A stretch of 37,983 bases of DNA from an uncultured Collinsella sp. (GTDB taxonomy: Bacteria; Actinomycetota; Coriobacteriia; Coriobacteriales; Coriobacteriaceae): positions 1-37,983 of the forward strand of contig UQWK01000017.1 in NCBI GenBank assembly GCA_900544725.1, given 5' to 3'. Of the stretch, positions 6,566 to 15,177 are shown in pieces (positions within the stretch are counted from its first letter, which is position 1; every line of letters begins with the position of its first letter). Position numbers and translations under genes: made by a program. The notes under the pieces are model-generated. The model saw only the letters and a list, made by a program, of their open reading frames with translations, was not told the DNA's origin and did not search any database.

Positions 6566-8569
6566 TTAGACCAGGCGGGCGTTGATCGTCTTGGCGATCT
6601 CGGCGGCGTCGGTGGAACCCTTGACGGTGGCACGGAAGTCCTCGTCCATAAGCGCCTCGGCGACCTTGGACAGGATCTTGAGGTGCGTGGTGCCAGCCTG
6701 AGCGCCCGGGATGAGCAGGGCGATGGCCACGTTGACGGGAGCACCGTCCATGGTGTCCCAACCGGTCACGCCGGACTCGTCCTTGACGACGATGACGGCA
6801 GCCTCGGTAATGGCGTCGGACTTGGCATGCGGGATGGCGAAGCCCTCCATCATGCCCGTGGTGCCCTCGGCCTCGCGGGCCAGGAAGGCGTTCATCACGG
6901 CGTCGGCGTCGCCGGCGATACCGGCCTTGACGGCCTGGTTGGAGACAAAGCTCAGGGCCTCGTCACGAGAAGCGAAGTCCTCGGCGACAAAGACGTTCTC
7001 GACCTTCACGAAGTCGGCAGCCTCGGCCTTGGGTGCCTCGACAGCAGCGGCCTTGGGGGCCTCAACCGGCTTGGCTGCAGGAGCGGCCTTCTGGTTCTTC
7101 TCGAAGTCGTACTTCTTGAAGGCCACGAACAGGATGCCACCGACCACAGCGCCGATGAGGATCGCGAGGACCCACAGCGGACCGTTCTCGACAACGGGCA
7201 GGACCAGGAAACCACCGTGGGGCGCCGGATCGTGAACGTTGAACATGATGGTCAGGATAGAAGCGATGGAAGAACCGAGCATCATGATGGGCATGACGGG
7301 CCAGATGTTCTTGGTCATGAACGGAATGGCGCCCTCGGTGATGTGGGTGCAACCAAGGATGAGGTTGACGACACCGGCGTCGTGATCCTCCTGGCTGAAG
7401 TACTTCTTGCCGACGACGACGGCGAAGGTGGTGATCAGCGGCGGAACGATGCAGGCGGCGGAAACGGCAGCCATGAAGTTGGTGCCGAAGTTGTAGGTCT
7501 CGGTGCCAACACCGGCGGCCAGGGCCTCGGTGAGCATAGCGGTACCGGTGACGTAAGCAGCCTTGTTAACCGGGCCACCCATGTCAAAGGCGCACATGCA
7601 GCCGATGGCAAGACCCAGGACAACGGCGCCAGAGGCGGACAGGCCCTTGAGGAAGTCCATCATGGCGGTGTTGATGGCAGCCATGGGGCCGGAGATGCCG
7701 AGCATGACCAGGCCGACGATAGCAGTCGAGAACAGCGGGTACAGGAAGATAGCCTTGAGGCCGTCCAGGTTCTTGGGCAGACCGGCAAAGACCTTCTCGA
7801 GCAGCAGGATGACATAGCCAGCGAGGAAGCCGCCGACGATGCCGCCCAGGAAGCCGAAGCCCACACCGGCGCCACCGGCGTCGATCATGCCGGTATCGGC
7901 GTTAACGGGCAGACCCTGGATGGCGATCATGCCGGCAACAAAGCCGGGGACGAGCGCCGGGCGCTTGCCGATGGACTCGGCGATGTAGGCGGAAAGCACC
8001 GGAACCATGAGGTTCATGGCGATACCGCCGATAATCTTGAGCATAGCGGCAAAGCTGTTGTAGTCGGCAGCCGTCGAATCGAAGGACGTGATGCCCCACA
8101 GGAACGAAACGGCGGTCAGAACACCACCGGCGACGACGAAGACCAGCATGTGGCTGACGCCATTCATGAGGTGCTTGTAGATGACGTGGCCGATGGACTC
8201 CTTCTCCTCGACCTCGTCCTCGACATCGGCGGCAGCGGCAACCGTATCGTCGCCCTTGGCGGCGAGCGCGCGGTCAATCAGCTTTCCGGCGGCCTCGACG
8301 GACAGGGCCTTGGAAACGCCGACGGAAACCATGGGCTTACCGGCGAAACGCTCAGCCTGGACATCCTTATCGGCTGCGACGACAACGGCCTTGGCACCAG
8401 CGATCTCGCTCTTGGTGAGCTCGTTCTCGACACCGACCTGGCCATGGGTCTCGACCTTAATGGTCAGACCGCGCTCGGCAGCTGCCTTCTCCAGCGCCTC
8501 CTTCGCCATGAAGGTGTGCGCGATACCGGTCGGGCAACCGGTGGCGGCGATGATGTCAAACTTAGCCAT
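6566..8569 (-). CDS. PTS fructose-family transporter, EIIBCA
   Basis: The 667-residue membrane permease imports and phosphorylates a sugar of the fructose family, taking phosphate from HPr. The domain order is B-C-A. EIIB is at the N-terminus with the phosphocysteine C12 in ATGCPTGIAHT. The EIIC membrane domain spans roughly residues 120-480. After an Ala/Pro-rich linker EIIA follows, with the phosphohistidine near residue 581 in EGFAIPHAKSD. The start MAKFDIIAATG follows AGGAGG at 8569. It is divergent from the RpiR regulator and shares its TGAAAG-rich intergenic region. The EIIB type and nearby 1-phosphofructokinase-like genes favour fructose; mannose-type or sugar-alcohol substrates remain possible. 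Confidence 0.93.
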   Translation of the reverse strand: MAKFDIIAATGCPTGIAHTFMAKEALEKAAAERGLTIKVETHGQVGVENELTKSEIAGAKAVVVAADKDVQAERFAGKPMVSVGVSKALSVEAAGKLIDRALAAKGDDTVAAAADVEDEVEEKESIGHVIYKHLMNGVSHMLVFVVAGGVLTAVSFLWGITSFDSTAADYNSFAAMLKIIGGIAMNLMVPVLSAYIAESIGKRPALVPGFVAGMIAIQGLPVNADTGMIDAGGAGVGFGFLGGIVGGFLAGYVILLLEKVFAGLPKNLDGLKAIFLYPLFSTAIVGLVMLGISGPMAAINTAMMDFLKGLSASGAVVLGLAIGCMCAFDMGGPVNKAAYVTGTAMLTEALAAGVGTETYNFGTNFMAAVSAACIVPPLITTFAVVVGKKYFSQEDHDAGVVNLILGCTHITEGAIPFMTKNIWPVMPIMMLGSSIASILTIMFNVHDPAPHGGFLVLPVVENGPLWVLAILIGAVVGGILFVAFKKYDFEKNQKAAPAAKPVEAPKAAAVEAPKAEAADFVKVENVFVAEDFASRDEALSFVSNQAVKAGIAGDADAVMNAFLAREAEGTTGMMEGFAIPHAKSDAITEAAVIVVKDESGVTGWDTMDGAPVNVAIALLIPGAQAGTTHLKILSKVAEALMDEDFRATVKGSTDAAEIAKTINARLV

Positions 8570-8642
8570 GTGTCCCTCCTTCTTGAGTACTGCGCCCGCA
8601 GGCGCTCCCCTACACGCGCGTCCTTGCGCGCTTTTCCACAAC

Positions 8643-8734
8643 TGAAAGATACCAACCCAGCGCTTTCGCGGAAAGGAAAATGTCGCAATTCTCCGGTGAA
8701 AGGTTCTTTCATAACCGTAAACGGTAGGTGAAAG
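8643..8734. promoter_or_regulatory. Candidate operator cluster between EIIBCA and rpiR
   Basis: TGAAAG half-sites occur at 8643-8648, 8697-8702 and 8729-8734, and the reverse CTTTCA at 8706-8711. The pair 8697-8711 is a perfect palindrome with a 3-base spacer (TGAAAG-gtt-CTTTCA). The pair 8706-8734 encloses a second perfect palindrome, ACCGT-aa-ACGGT (8714-8725). CTTTC-GCG-GAAAG is another small dyad nearby. A clear -10-like TATACT for rpiR is at 8788-8793. Binding by the RpiR protein is inferred from position, not shown. Confidence 0.5.
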
Positions 8735-8841
8735 TTTACCATCAACACTTGAAACGGCAAGGTGTATCTTGTAATTGAAAATGCCCGTATACTATGGCAT
8801 TGAAAAACGAGTCCAATTTTCATGCCAACCAGGAGCCATCC

Positions 8842-9699
8842 ATGACCGATAGCAGCAAGAGCGCGCTCTCCCTTATTAGCACTCATCAGGGATATAGTGG
8901 ATCCGAGCAGCGCATTGTCGACTATATATTGGAGCACCAGTCCGAGGCGCCGCGCCTGACGGCCGCACAGCTCTCACGAGCCGCCGCCACGTCCGAGGCG
9001 ACGGTTTCGCGCTTTTGCCGCAAGCTGGGCTTTGGCAGCTTCCGCAGCTTTCAGTTTTCGCTGGCACGCGACTTGGAGAGTCAGCGCAACGAGGGCCTGA
9101 CCGACGAGGTCTCGCTCGACAACATGGAGCAGAGCCTTAAAAATATCTTGGCTGCCAAGGTCAGCGAGCTTAACGCGACCATCGACGGGATTGACCACGA
9201 TACGCTAACGGCCGTTGTACACGCGTTAAAGAATGCGGGCGTTATTGAGTTTGCGGCCGTAGGCAACACCAACGCCGTTGCGCTCGACGCGACGTTTAAG
9301 TTTTCGCAGCTTGGCCTTCGCTGCATGGCAAGCACCATCAGCGAGACCTCGATTGGTTTCGCGCTCACGTTGCGCCCCGGCGACGTTATCGTGCTGATCT
9401 CGAACTCCGGCAAGTCGCGCCGTCTGAATCGCATGGCAAAAGCGGCTCGCGACTGCGGTGCCACCGTGGTCGTCATCAGCAGTGACAGCAAGTCTCCACT
9501 TGCGCGCCTAGCCGACTACACCTTTAATACCGTCAATCACGAGGCGCTGCTGACAACGGGCGACTTCGCGTTCTCCAAGATGAGCGCCACGATGATCATC
9601 GAGGTCATCTACAACTTCCTGCTGCCCGAAATCGAGGACGCCCGAGAGCACATCAGCTACTATGAGGAACTCATCCAGCCGGATAAGGTCGTGGAATAG
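8842..9699 (+). CDS. RpiR/MurR-family transcriptional regulator
   Basis: The 285-residue protein has an N-terminal helix-turn-helix domain (residues ~1-80, with SEATVSRFCRKLGFGSF) and a C-terminal SIS sugar-phosphate isomerase domain (~110-285, with VGNTNAVALDATFKF and LISNSGKSRRLN). Such proteins sense phosphosugars and control sugar genes. The start at 8842 follows AGGAG; the longer in-frame start at 8794 lacks a good site and overlaps the promoter. It is divergent from EIIBCA, so control of this PTS locus by fructose-1-phosphate or a related ligand is the natural inference. Confidence 0.93.
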   Translation: MTDSSKSALSLISTHQGYSGSEQRIVDYILEHQSEAPRLTAAQLSRAAATSEATVSRFCRKLGFGSFRSFQFSLARDLESQRNEGLTDEVSLDNMEQSLKNILAAKVSELNATIDGIDHDTLTAVVHALKNAGVIEFAAVGNTNAVALDATFKFSQLGLRCMASTISETSIGFALTLRPGDVIVLISNSGKSRRLNRMAKAARDCGATVVVISSDSKSPLARLADYTFNTVNHEALLTTGDFAFSKMSATMIIEVIYNFLLPEIEDAREHISYYEELIQPDKVVE

Positions 9700-9728
9700 A
9701 CATTTTGGCGAGCCGACAAACGCCACTC

Positions 9729-9888
9729 GCCACGAAACCGGCCCATCTACTACGTTTTATCCGTATGGCCCAACCACATACCAAAAATAGAAAAAACCGC
9801 AGGCATTCTACCTGCGGTTTTCTTTTTGCAATTCTTGGCGTGCTTGCCGATAGCCTATTAAACGTAGTAGATAGGCCGGTTTCGTGGC
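9729..9888. repeat. 160-bp inverted-repeat element enclosing a terminator
   Basis: Arms 9729-9760 and 9857-9888 are 32-base complements with two mismatches. They share GCCACGAAACCGGCC and ATCTACTACGTTT. The core holds a bidirectional terminator (9793-9821) and no reading frame. It separates the convergent rpiR and recN genes. The build, long near-perfect terminal arms around a short core, is like a MITE or a mobile terminator cassette; no transposase is nearby. Confidence 0.8.
9793..9821. terminator. Bidirectional terminator between rpiR and recN
   Basis: AAAACCGCAGG (9793-9803), a 7-base loop and CCTGCGGTTTT (9811-9821) form a perfect 11-bp stem. T tracts follow on both strands (CTTTTTG on plus, TTTTTTCTATTTTT on minus). 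It can end both the regulator transcript and the recN operon. Confidence 0.9.
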
Positions 9889-9920
9889 GGCCGGGCCGAA
9901 CATACATGTAACGGCTCGGC

Positions 9921-11549
9921 CTAAGCACGCGCTTCTTCGAGCATCTGCTTTGCGTGGGCCAAGCTTGCCTCGGATTGATCGCCGCTCAGCATACGGGCGA
10001 TCTCTGCGGTACGGGCATCGCCGGTCACCTCATCCAGATGCGTTTGGGGAACGCCGCCGGGCTCTTTACTGACCACGTAATGCTTGTCGGCCATGACGGC
10101 GACCTGCGCCAGGTGGGTTACGACAATCACCTGATGCGTAACGGCAAGATCTGCCAGCACGCTCGCGAGGGCACGTGCAGTAGAGCCGCCGACACCCGCA
10201 TCAACCTCGTCAAATACCAGCGTGTCGACGCCGTCCGCATTACCGAGGACAACCTTACTCGCCAGCATGACGCGGCTCAGCTCGCCGCCCGACGCAATGC
10301 GGCGCAAGGGACGCGGTGTCAAGCCGGCGCCGCTGCGATACAAAAGCTCATAGCTCGAAGGACCCGCGGGTGTCCACTCAGCGCGAGGGAGATCGCGGGA
10401 CTCCCAGACCAGCTCAGCGCCGCCCATCTCCAGGCGTGCCATCTGACGACCCACCTCGTGACAAAAACGCGGGGCTGCCGTATTGCGCGCACGCTTGAGC
10501 GCCTTGGCGGCGGCGAACAGTTCATGCTCCGCCGCGCCAAGCGCTTCGCGCGCCTTCTTGATCTGCTCATCGCCATCGTCTACCAGCGACAACAGCTCTT
10601 GCGAGCGATCGCGCATGGCAAACACGTCGTCCATGGAAGGACCCCACTGCCGCAGAAGTCCCTTTAGGTCGGAATATCGCTCGCGCATGCGAGCGAGCTC
10701 ACGAGGGTCAAACGCAACGCCATCGCGATAGGCACGCAGCTCGTTGGCACAATCCTCAAGCGAGATACAGGCATCCGAAAGCGCATCGGCAATGTCGCCC
10801 AGCTTGCGATCGACGGCAGCCATGCGGGAAAGCTCGGCCACGGCGCCATTCACGGCATCGAGCGCTCCCCCTTCGGCAGCAAGCGATTCATGGGCCTCGT
10901 TTGCCGTCGCCACCAAGACCTCGGCGTGCTCCGAGCGAGGCAGCAGCTCCTCGAGTTCCTCGTACTCGCCTGGCTTGGGGTCGACCTCGGCGATACGCTC
11001 GAGGGCAAAACGCGCTTCCTCGACGCGACTCCCCTGCGCACGCGAGGCTTCCTCCACACGGCGAAGCTCCTTGGCGGCGGCACGCGAAGCCTTAAAGCAG
11101 GTGCGATACTTCTCGAGCGCCTCAAGCGCCGCGCGCCCAGCCCAAGCATCGACCATGGCAACATGGTGCGCCGGGTCGAGCAGGCGCTGATGTTCATGCT
11201 GGCCACATAGATCCATCATCACGCCGACGCGCTCCGAAAGCTCGCGCACACTGGCAATGCGGCCGTCAATCTTGACACGGCTGCGACCCTCGGCAGAAAG
11301 GCTGCGCTGAACGGTGAAGCCCTCCGTGTCGTGCGGGCCGTCGAACAGGCGCGCCTCGACGCTAGCGAGCGCCTCGCCCTCGCGCACCGTCGACGAATCC
11401 GCGCGCTCGCCCAAAATGAGCTTGAGCGCCGAGAGCAGTGCAGTCTTACCGGCACCGGTTTCTCCGGTCAGAACCGTTAGACCCGCGCTCGGAACCAACG
11501 TCGCCTCGCGAATGAGTGCAATGTTGGAAACCTGCAGCTCATCGATCAT
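9921..11549 (-). CDS. recN: DNA repair protein RecN
   Basis: RecN is an SMC-like ATPase that acts early in recombinational repair of double-strand breaks. The 542-residue protein has Walker A GETGAGKT at residues 29-36, a long helical middle region, and the C-terminal signature RIASGGELSRVML followed by Walker B LVFDEVDAGVGG. The start MIDELQVSNIALI at 11549 follows GGAG and overlaps the end of nadK by 11 bases, so the two genes are cotranscribed. It is the last gene of the efp-to-recN run. Confidence 0.96.
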   Translation of the reverse strand: MIDELQVSNIALIREATLVPSAGLTVLTGETGAGKTALLSALKLILGERADSSTVREGEALASVEARLFDGPHDTEGFTVQRSLSAEGRSRVKIDGRIASVRELSERVGVMMDLCGQHEHQRLLDPAHHVAMVDAWAGRAALEALEKYRTCFKASRAAAKELRRVEEASRAQGSRVEEARFALERIAEVDPKPGEYEELEELLPRSEHAEVLVATANEAHESLAAEGGALDAVNGAVAELSRMAAVDRKLGDIADALSDACISLEDCANELRAYRDGVAFDPRELARMRERYSDLKGLLRQWGPSMDDVFAMRDRSQELLSLVDDGDEQIKKAREALGAAEHELFAAAKALKRARNTAAPRFCHEVGRQMARLEMGGAELVWESRDLPRAEWTPAGPSSYELLYRSGAGLTPRPLRRIASGGELSRVMLASKVVLGNADGVDTLVFDEVDAGVGGSTARALASVLADLAVTHQVIVVTHLAQVAVMADKHYVVSKEPGGVPQTHLDEVTGDARTAEIARMLSGDQSEASLAHAKQMLEEARA

Positions 11550-12399
11550 GGCGCACTCCATAGAACACGCGGCTCACCGAGTTATAGAAGCTCTCGGGAC
11601 CGTAATCCAGCAGCAGCACATCGCCGGGACCGCGACGCACAGCCACGCTCTGGACCGTGCCGTCGCAGGTAATAAACTGTCCGTCGATGGCGATGGCCGG
11701 AACGCTTGGACGATCATCGGACATAAAGATTTCGACGACATCGCTCGGCGAGGTCAAGAAGGCGCGAGCTTGAATGGTGTGCGGAGCAATCGGTACACAG
11801 ACCATGCCCGTGTAATCGGGGCTGACGATAGGGCCACCGGCGGAAAGCGCGTAGCCGGTGGAGCCGGTCGCCGTCGATACAACCACGCCGTCACCGCGCA
11901 GGCGATCGATATGATGGCCGGACACCGTGATGTCGAACTCGACCATATCGGACAGGGGCCCGCGCGTGAGCGCCATATCGTTGAGAGCAAACGTGCGCAC
12001 GACGTCCTTCGTGCCGTCATCGCGCACCGAGACGATATCCGCGGCGATGGTGGCGCGACGGCTCACGTGGAGCTCACCTGACAGGGCATCGCTCACAACT
12101 TGCAAAATATCGCGTTCCTCGGGACTGGCCGCCGTCAAAAAGCCCAGGTGACCATAGGAAAGCCCCAAAATGGGAATCTCGCGGTAGTTGAGAATGCGGG
12201 CGGCGCGCAGCAGTGTGCCGTCGCCGCCGAGCGTGATGACCAAGTCGGCATCGTCAACATCGGGCGTGCTCTGAATCTTGGAGCGCTGGTCGGCAGCCCA
12301 TGCAACCTCGTAGCCCTGGCGCGTCAGCCAGAGCTCGAGCATCAGGCCGCTCTCGACCGCCTCTTGCTTGTAGTAATTGGGAACCAGAAAGACCTTCAT
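11539..12399 (-). CDS. nadK: NAD kinase
   Basis: This cytosolic enzyme phosphorylates NAD to NADP. The 286-residue protein has the catalytic GGDGT at residues 58-62 and the NAD-site segment DGVVVSTATGSTGYALSAGG, followed by the PIAPHT motif. Length and motif order are normal. Its ATG overlaps the tlyA stop by 4 bases and its end overlaps recN. The order tlyA-nadK-recN is common in Gram-positive bacteria. Confidence 0.96.
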   Translation of the reverse strand: MKVFLVPNYYKQEAVESGLMLELWLTRQGYEVAWAADQRSKIQSTPDVDDADLVITLGGDGTLLRAARILNYREIPILGLSYGHLGFLTAASPEERDILQVVSDALSGELHVSRRATIAADIVSVRDDGTKDVVRTFALNDMALTRGPLSDMVEFDITVSGHHIDRLRGDGVVVSTATGSTGYALSAGGPIVSPDYTGMVCVPIAPHTIQARAFLTSPSDVVEIFMSDDRPSVPAIAIDGQFITCDGTVQSVAVRRGPGDVLLLDYGPESFYNSVSRVFYGVRHDR

Positions 12400-13208
12400 A
12401 GCGTTGCCGCTTTCTCGCTCAAAGCCGATACCTGGGATTGCAACTCATCTTCGGAGCGCTCGCCGGGGGCAAACCTCGTGCCGTACAGGAAAAACTCAAC
12501 GTTGCCCTTAGCGCCATGGATTGGCGACACGCACACGTCGACCGGGAAGAGGCCCTTCGCGGCAAACAGCTCGATTACCGCAACAAGCGTGTCGACACGC
12601 ACGGCGGGGTCGGTCACGATACCGCCCTCGCCCACCAGCGCAGCTGGCGCCTCAAACTGCGGCTTTACGAGCGTGCAAAACGAACCCGAAGACTTCAGGC
12701 ATGCCAGCACGGCGTCGATGATATTCGCGATACTCGTAAACGACACATCGCACACGGCCAGGTCGATAGCGTCACCGTAGCCGAGCTCGGGCAACTGCGT
12801 CACATTCGTGCGCTCGTGGAGCGTCACTCGATCGTCCTGACGCAGCGACCAGTCGAACTGAGCGCGCCCCACATCGACCGAAACGACAGTAGCGGCGCCG
12901 CGCTTGAGCAGGCAATCGGTAAAGCCGCCCGTGGAGCAGCCCACATCGAGGCAAGCAAGGTCCGTCGGATCGATCCCAAACGCATCGAGCGCACCCTCGA
13001 GCTTAAGGCCGCCGCGCCCAACGTACGGAATGCGCCCCTTAACGTGCAGTGGCAGGCCCGGCGCCACCTTGAGCCCCGGAGAGGTCAAACGCTCACCGCC
13101 GCTCGAAACCAAGCCGGCCATAAGAGTGCGAAGGGCATCCGCGCGATCGGCGCAGATGCCCTGTGAAATCAGTTCGTCATCGAGACGCACGCGTTTCATG
13201 AATGCCAT
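12396..13208 (-). CDS. tlyA: TlyA-family rRNA 2'-O-methyltransferase (hemolysin family)
   Basis: TlyA-type enzymes methylate ribose in 16S and/or 23S rRNA. The 270-residue protein starts with an S4-like RNA-binding region (VRLDDELISQGICADRADAL). Then come the linker motif VGRGGLKLEGAL (residues 63-74) and the SAM site LDVGCSTGGFTDCLL. The methyltransferase motifs CDVSF and VKPQFE are present. The ATG at 13208 overlaps the xseB stop by one base; an ATG three codons later (MKRVRL) is also possible. Confidence 0.92.
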   Translation of the reverse strand: MAFMKRVRLDDELISQGICADRADALRTLMAGLVSSGGERLTSPGLKVAPGLPLHVKGRIPYVGRGGLKLEGALDAFGIDPTDLACLDVGCSTGGFTDCLLKRGAATVVSVDVGRAQFDWSLRQDDRVTLHERTNVTQLPELGYGDAIDLAVCDVSFTSIANIIDAVLACLKSSGSFCTLVKPQFEAPAALVGEGGIVTDPAVRVDTLVAVIELFAAKGLFPVDVCVSPIHGAKGNVEFFLYGTRFAPGERSEDELQSQVSALSEKAATL

Positions 13209-13474
13209 CAACCATTCGTATCCGGGGATGCAGCCTGTCTATCTTGGGATTCGCTTGCCGCATCCTCATCGTATTCCTGCTCGAGCTTGTCGGCCTCACG
13301 CGGCGTCAGCTCAAACTTGTCGACCATATCGACCGCACGGGAGCCCAGCTCAATCGCCTCGTCAAACAAATCGAGCGAACGCTCCAAGGACGTATCCTTG
13401 GAGCGAACGGTGGCGATGATCTGGTCCAGGCGATCCGAGATCTCATCGAAGTTGCGGACAGAACCCTCTGGCAT
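13208..13474 (-). CDS. xseB: Exodeoxyribonuclease VII small subunit
   Basis: XseB partners the large subunit XseA in degrading single-stranded DNA. The 88-residue, mostly helical protein carries the family pattern FDEISDRLDQII and LERSLDLFDEAIELG. A C-terminal acidic tail follows. The start has GAGGAG five bases upstream, inside the end of nusB. No xseA gene is seen in this window, so the large subunit must be encoded elsewhere. Confidence 0.9.
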   Translation of the reverse strand: MPEGSVRNFDEISDRLDQIIATVRSKDTSLERSLDLFDEAIELGSRAVDMVDKFELTPREADKLEQEYDEDAASESQDRQAASPDTNG

Positions 13475-13476
13475 GG

Positions 13477-14064
13477 CTACTCCTCGACGGAGTCGGCCTC
13501 GACGGCCTCAAAAGCGTCCGCATCCTCGGCAAGTACACCGGCGGCAGCCTGGGCGGCGGCGACCTTGGCGGCCGCCTCTGCAGCCTGCGCCTCCTCGCGA
13601 GCGCGATCCTCGGCCAGCAGCTCTTGGTACAGGTCCTCGCCCGGCAGCTCCTCGCTGCGAGCGATCTTGCCCAGCACGCCGTTGACAAACGATGCGGACT
13701 GGTCGGTGCCATAAGCCTTGGCGATTTCGACGGCCTCGTTGATGACGATGGCGTCCGAGACCTCCTCGTCGGTGAGGAAGCGCATCTCGTAGACGGCGAT
13801 ACGCAGCAGGTTGCGGTCGGCACCGGGCATGCGCATAAGATCCCAGTTCTTGGCGACGGCGCGCAGGGCACAATCGATGCGATCAATGTGCTCGTAGGCA
13901 CCGCGGCAAAGCTCCAGCGCATACGGGTCGAGGGGACCCTTCGAAATCAGGAAATCGCCCTCGAGGACGCGCTCGAGCGGGCTGTCCGTGGCCTCGGCCT
14001 GGAACAGCAGCTGCAGCGCCTGACTGCGGGCAAGCGTGCGCCCGCGATAAACCTTAAGGCTCAA
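13477..14064 (-). CDS. nusB: Transcription antitermination protein NusB
   Basis: NusB binds boxA RNA with NusE (S10) and supports rRNA antitermination. Residues 1-140 match the family, with RGRTLARSQALQLLFQ, ADRNLLRIAVYEM and VINEAVEIAKAYG. The 195-residue protein is longer than usual because of an Ala/Glu-rich tail of about 50 residues, probably disordered. It starts with TTG at 14064, chosen because AAGGAG lies 6 bases upstream and no better ATG exists. It begins 3 bases after the Asp23-family stop. Confidence 0.94.
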   Translation of the reverse strand: MSLKVYRGRTLARSQALQLLFQAEATDSPLERVLEGDFLISKGPLDPYALELCRGAYEHIDRIDCALRAVAKNWDLMRMPGADRNLLRIAVYEMRFLTDEEVSDAIVINEAVEIAKAYGTDQSASFVNGVLGKIARSEELPGEDLYQELLAEDRAREEAQAAEAAAKVAAAQAAAGVLAEDADAFEAVEADSVEE

Positions 14065-14067
14065 AGG

Positions 14068-14430
14068 TTACTCCTTGGGGAAAACGAGACCGTCGATGCA
14101 AACGTCAACGCGCTCGACCTCGACGCCAACCTGAGCATCGATGGCAGCGACCACGGCGGCGCGAACGGCCTCGGCGAGCTTCTTGAACGGATAGCCAAAG
14201 AACACCACGACACGCACGGTGAGTGCGAGCTTGTCGCCGACGACCTCGGCCTCGACCGCCGGCTCGGAAGCCGGGGCCTTGGACGAGAGCATCATGGAGA
14301 CAAGATTGGTGGCAAGGTCCTTGACGCCAACGGAGGCGATGCCCTCGACATCCGACACGGCGCGCGAGACGATGGCGGTCAGAACATCGGGCGAAATGCC
14401 GATGCCGTCAATCTTGATTTCCTGGGGCAT
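14068..14430 (-). CDS. Asp23/Gls24 family envelope stress protein
   Basis: The 120-residue protein has the Asp23/Gls24 (DUF322) layout: an N-terminal segment with ISPDVLTAIVSRAVSDVEGIASVG, then a predicted alpha/beta core ending with GVEVERVDVCIDGLVF. Family members are small membrane-associated or cell-envelope stress proteins of Gram-positive bacteria with no known enzymatic activity. AGGAGG precedes the ATG. Its place between efp and nusB is common in Gram-positive genomes. The middle segment is rich in Ala and Glu. Confidence 0.9.
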   Translation of the reverse strand: MPQEIKIDGIGISPDVLTAIVSRAVSDVEGIASVGVKDLATNLVSMMLSSKAPASEPAVEAEVVGDKLALTVRVVVFFGYPFKKLAEAVRAAVVAAIDAQVGVEVERVDVCIDGLVFPKE

Positions 14431-14454
14431 GAGTCCTCCTAGAAGAGTTGGTTG

Positions 14455-15018
14455 CTAGACGCGGGAGACGAACTTGCCGTCGCGGGTGTCAACCTTGATG
14501 ACCTCGCCCTCGTTGAGGTACATGGGGACCTGGATGACAGCGCCGGTGTCGATCGTGGCCGGCTTGGTGGAACCCTGGACGGTGTCGCCCTTAAAGCCCG
14601 GGTCGGTCTGGACGATGGTGGTCTCGATGAACATCGGCGGGGTCACGCCCATGAGCTCATCGTCGGCAAAGAGCAGCTGGCAGATGTCGTTCTCGCGCAG
14701 CCACTTGGAGTTCTCGCCCACCATGTCCTCGGGAACGGGAACCTGCTCATAAGTCTCATTGTCCATGAAGATGTAGTCGGCGCCATCGTTGTAGAGGTAC
14801 TGGAACTCACGGGTGGTGAGCATAACGCTCTCGAACTTGGTGCCGGCGTTGCAGGTGTTCTCGACGACGCGGCCGCTCTTGATGTCGCGGGTCTTGTAGC
14901 GCACAAACGCACCGCCCTTGCCCGGCTTGACATGCTGGAACTCGACGATGGTGTAGACCTTGTCCTTAATGCGGAGACCGAGGCCGTTCTTGAAGTCGGC
15001 GGTAGAAATGGTAGGCAT
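14455..15018 (-). CDS. efp: Elongation factor P
   Basis: EF-P binds ribosomes stalled at polyproline stretches and promotes peptide bond formation. The 187-residue protein has three beta domains of normal length. The tip of the first domain reads KPGKGGAF with Lys at position 34, the residue that is modified in many bacteria. No EpmA/EpmB or YmfI-like modification gene is visible here. The start MPTISTADFKNG follows AAAGGT at 15018. It heads the efp - Asp23 - nusB - xseB - tlyA - nadK - recN run. Confidence 0.96.
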   Translation of the reverse strand: MPTISTADFKNGLGLRIKDKVYTIVEFQHVKPGKGGAFVRYKTRDIKSGRVVENTCNAGTKFESVMLTTREFQYLYNDGADYIFMDNETYEQVPVPEDMVGENSKWLRENDICQLLFADDELMGVTPPMFIETTIVQTDPGFKGDTVQGSTKPATIDTGAVIQVPMYLNEGEVIKVDTRDGKFVSRV

Positions 15019-15123
15019 AGTGACCTTTCTTGTTATGGGCAGAACGCACAAGCGCCCAAATTACATACGACCGAAATTATACACTTGCAGACGGCGCCTG
15101 CAGCGAGCGCATAAAAAGAGAAC

Positions 15124-15155
15124 GCGGGGCGTCCGAATCTATCCGGACGCCCCGC
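15124..15155 (-). terminator. Terminator of the M24 peptidase gene
   Basis: GCGGGGCGTCCG (15124-15135) and CGGACGCCCCGC (15144-15155) form a perfect 12-bp GC-rich stem with an 8-base loop. On the minus strand a looser T-rich stretch (TTCTCTTTTTA) follows. It separates the peptidase from the efp operon. Confidence 0.75.
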
Positions 15156-15177
15156 CCCAAAAATCTATCGAAATGGG

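Noticed and set aside
6560..8731. Plus-strand open frame of over 700 codons opposite the EIIBCA gene
   Set aside because: Low-complexity His/Asp/Gly-rich translation typical of an antisense shadow; the minus strand has complete PTS motifs and a good ribosome-binding site.
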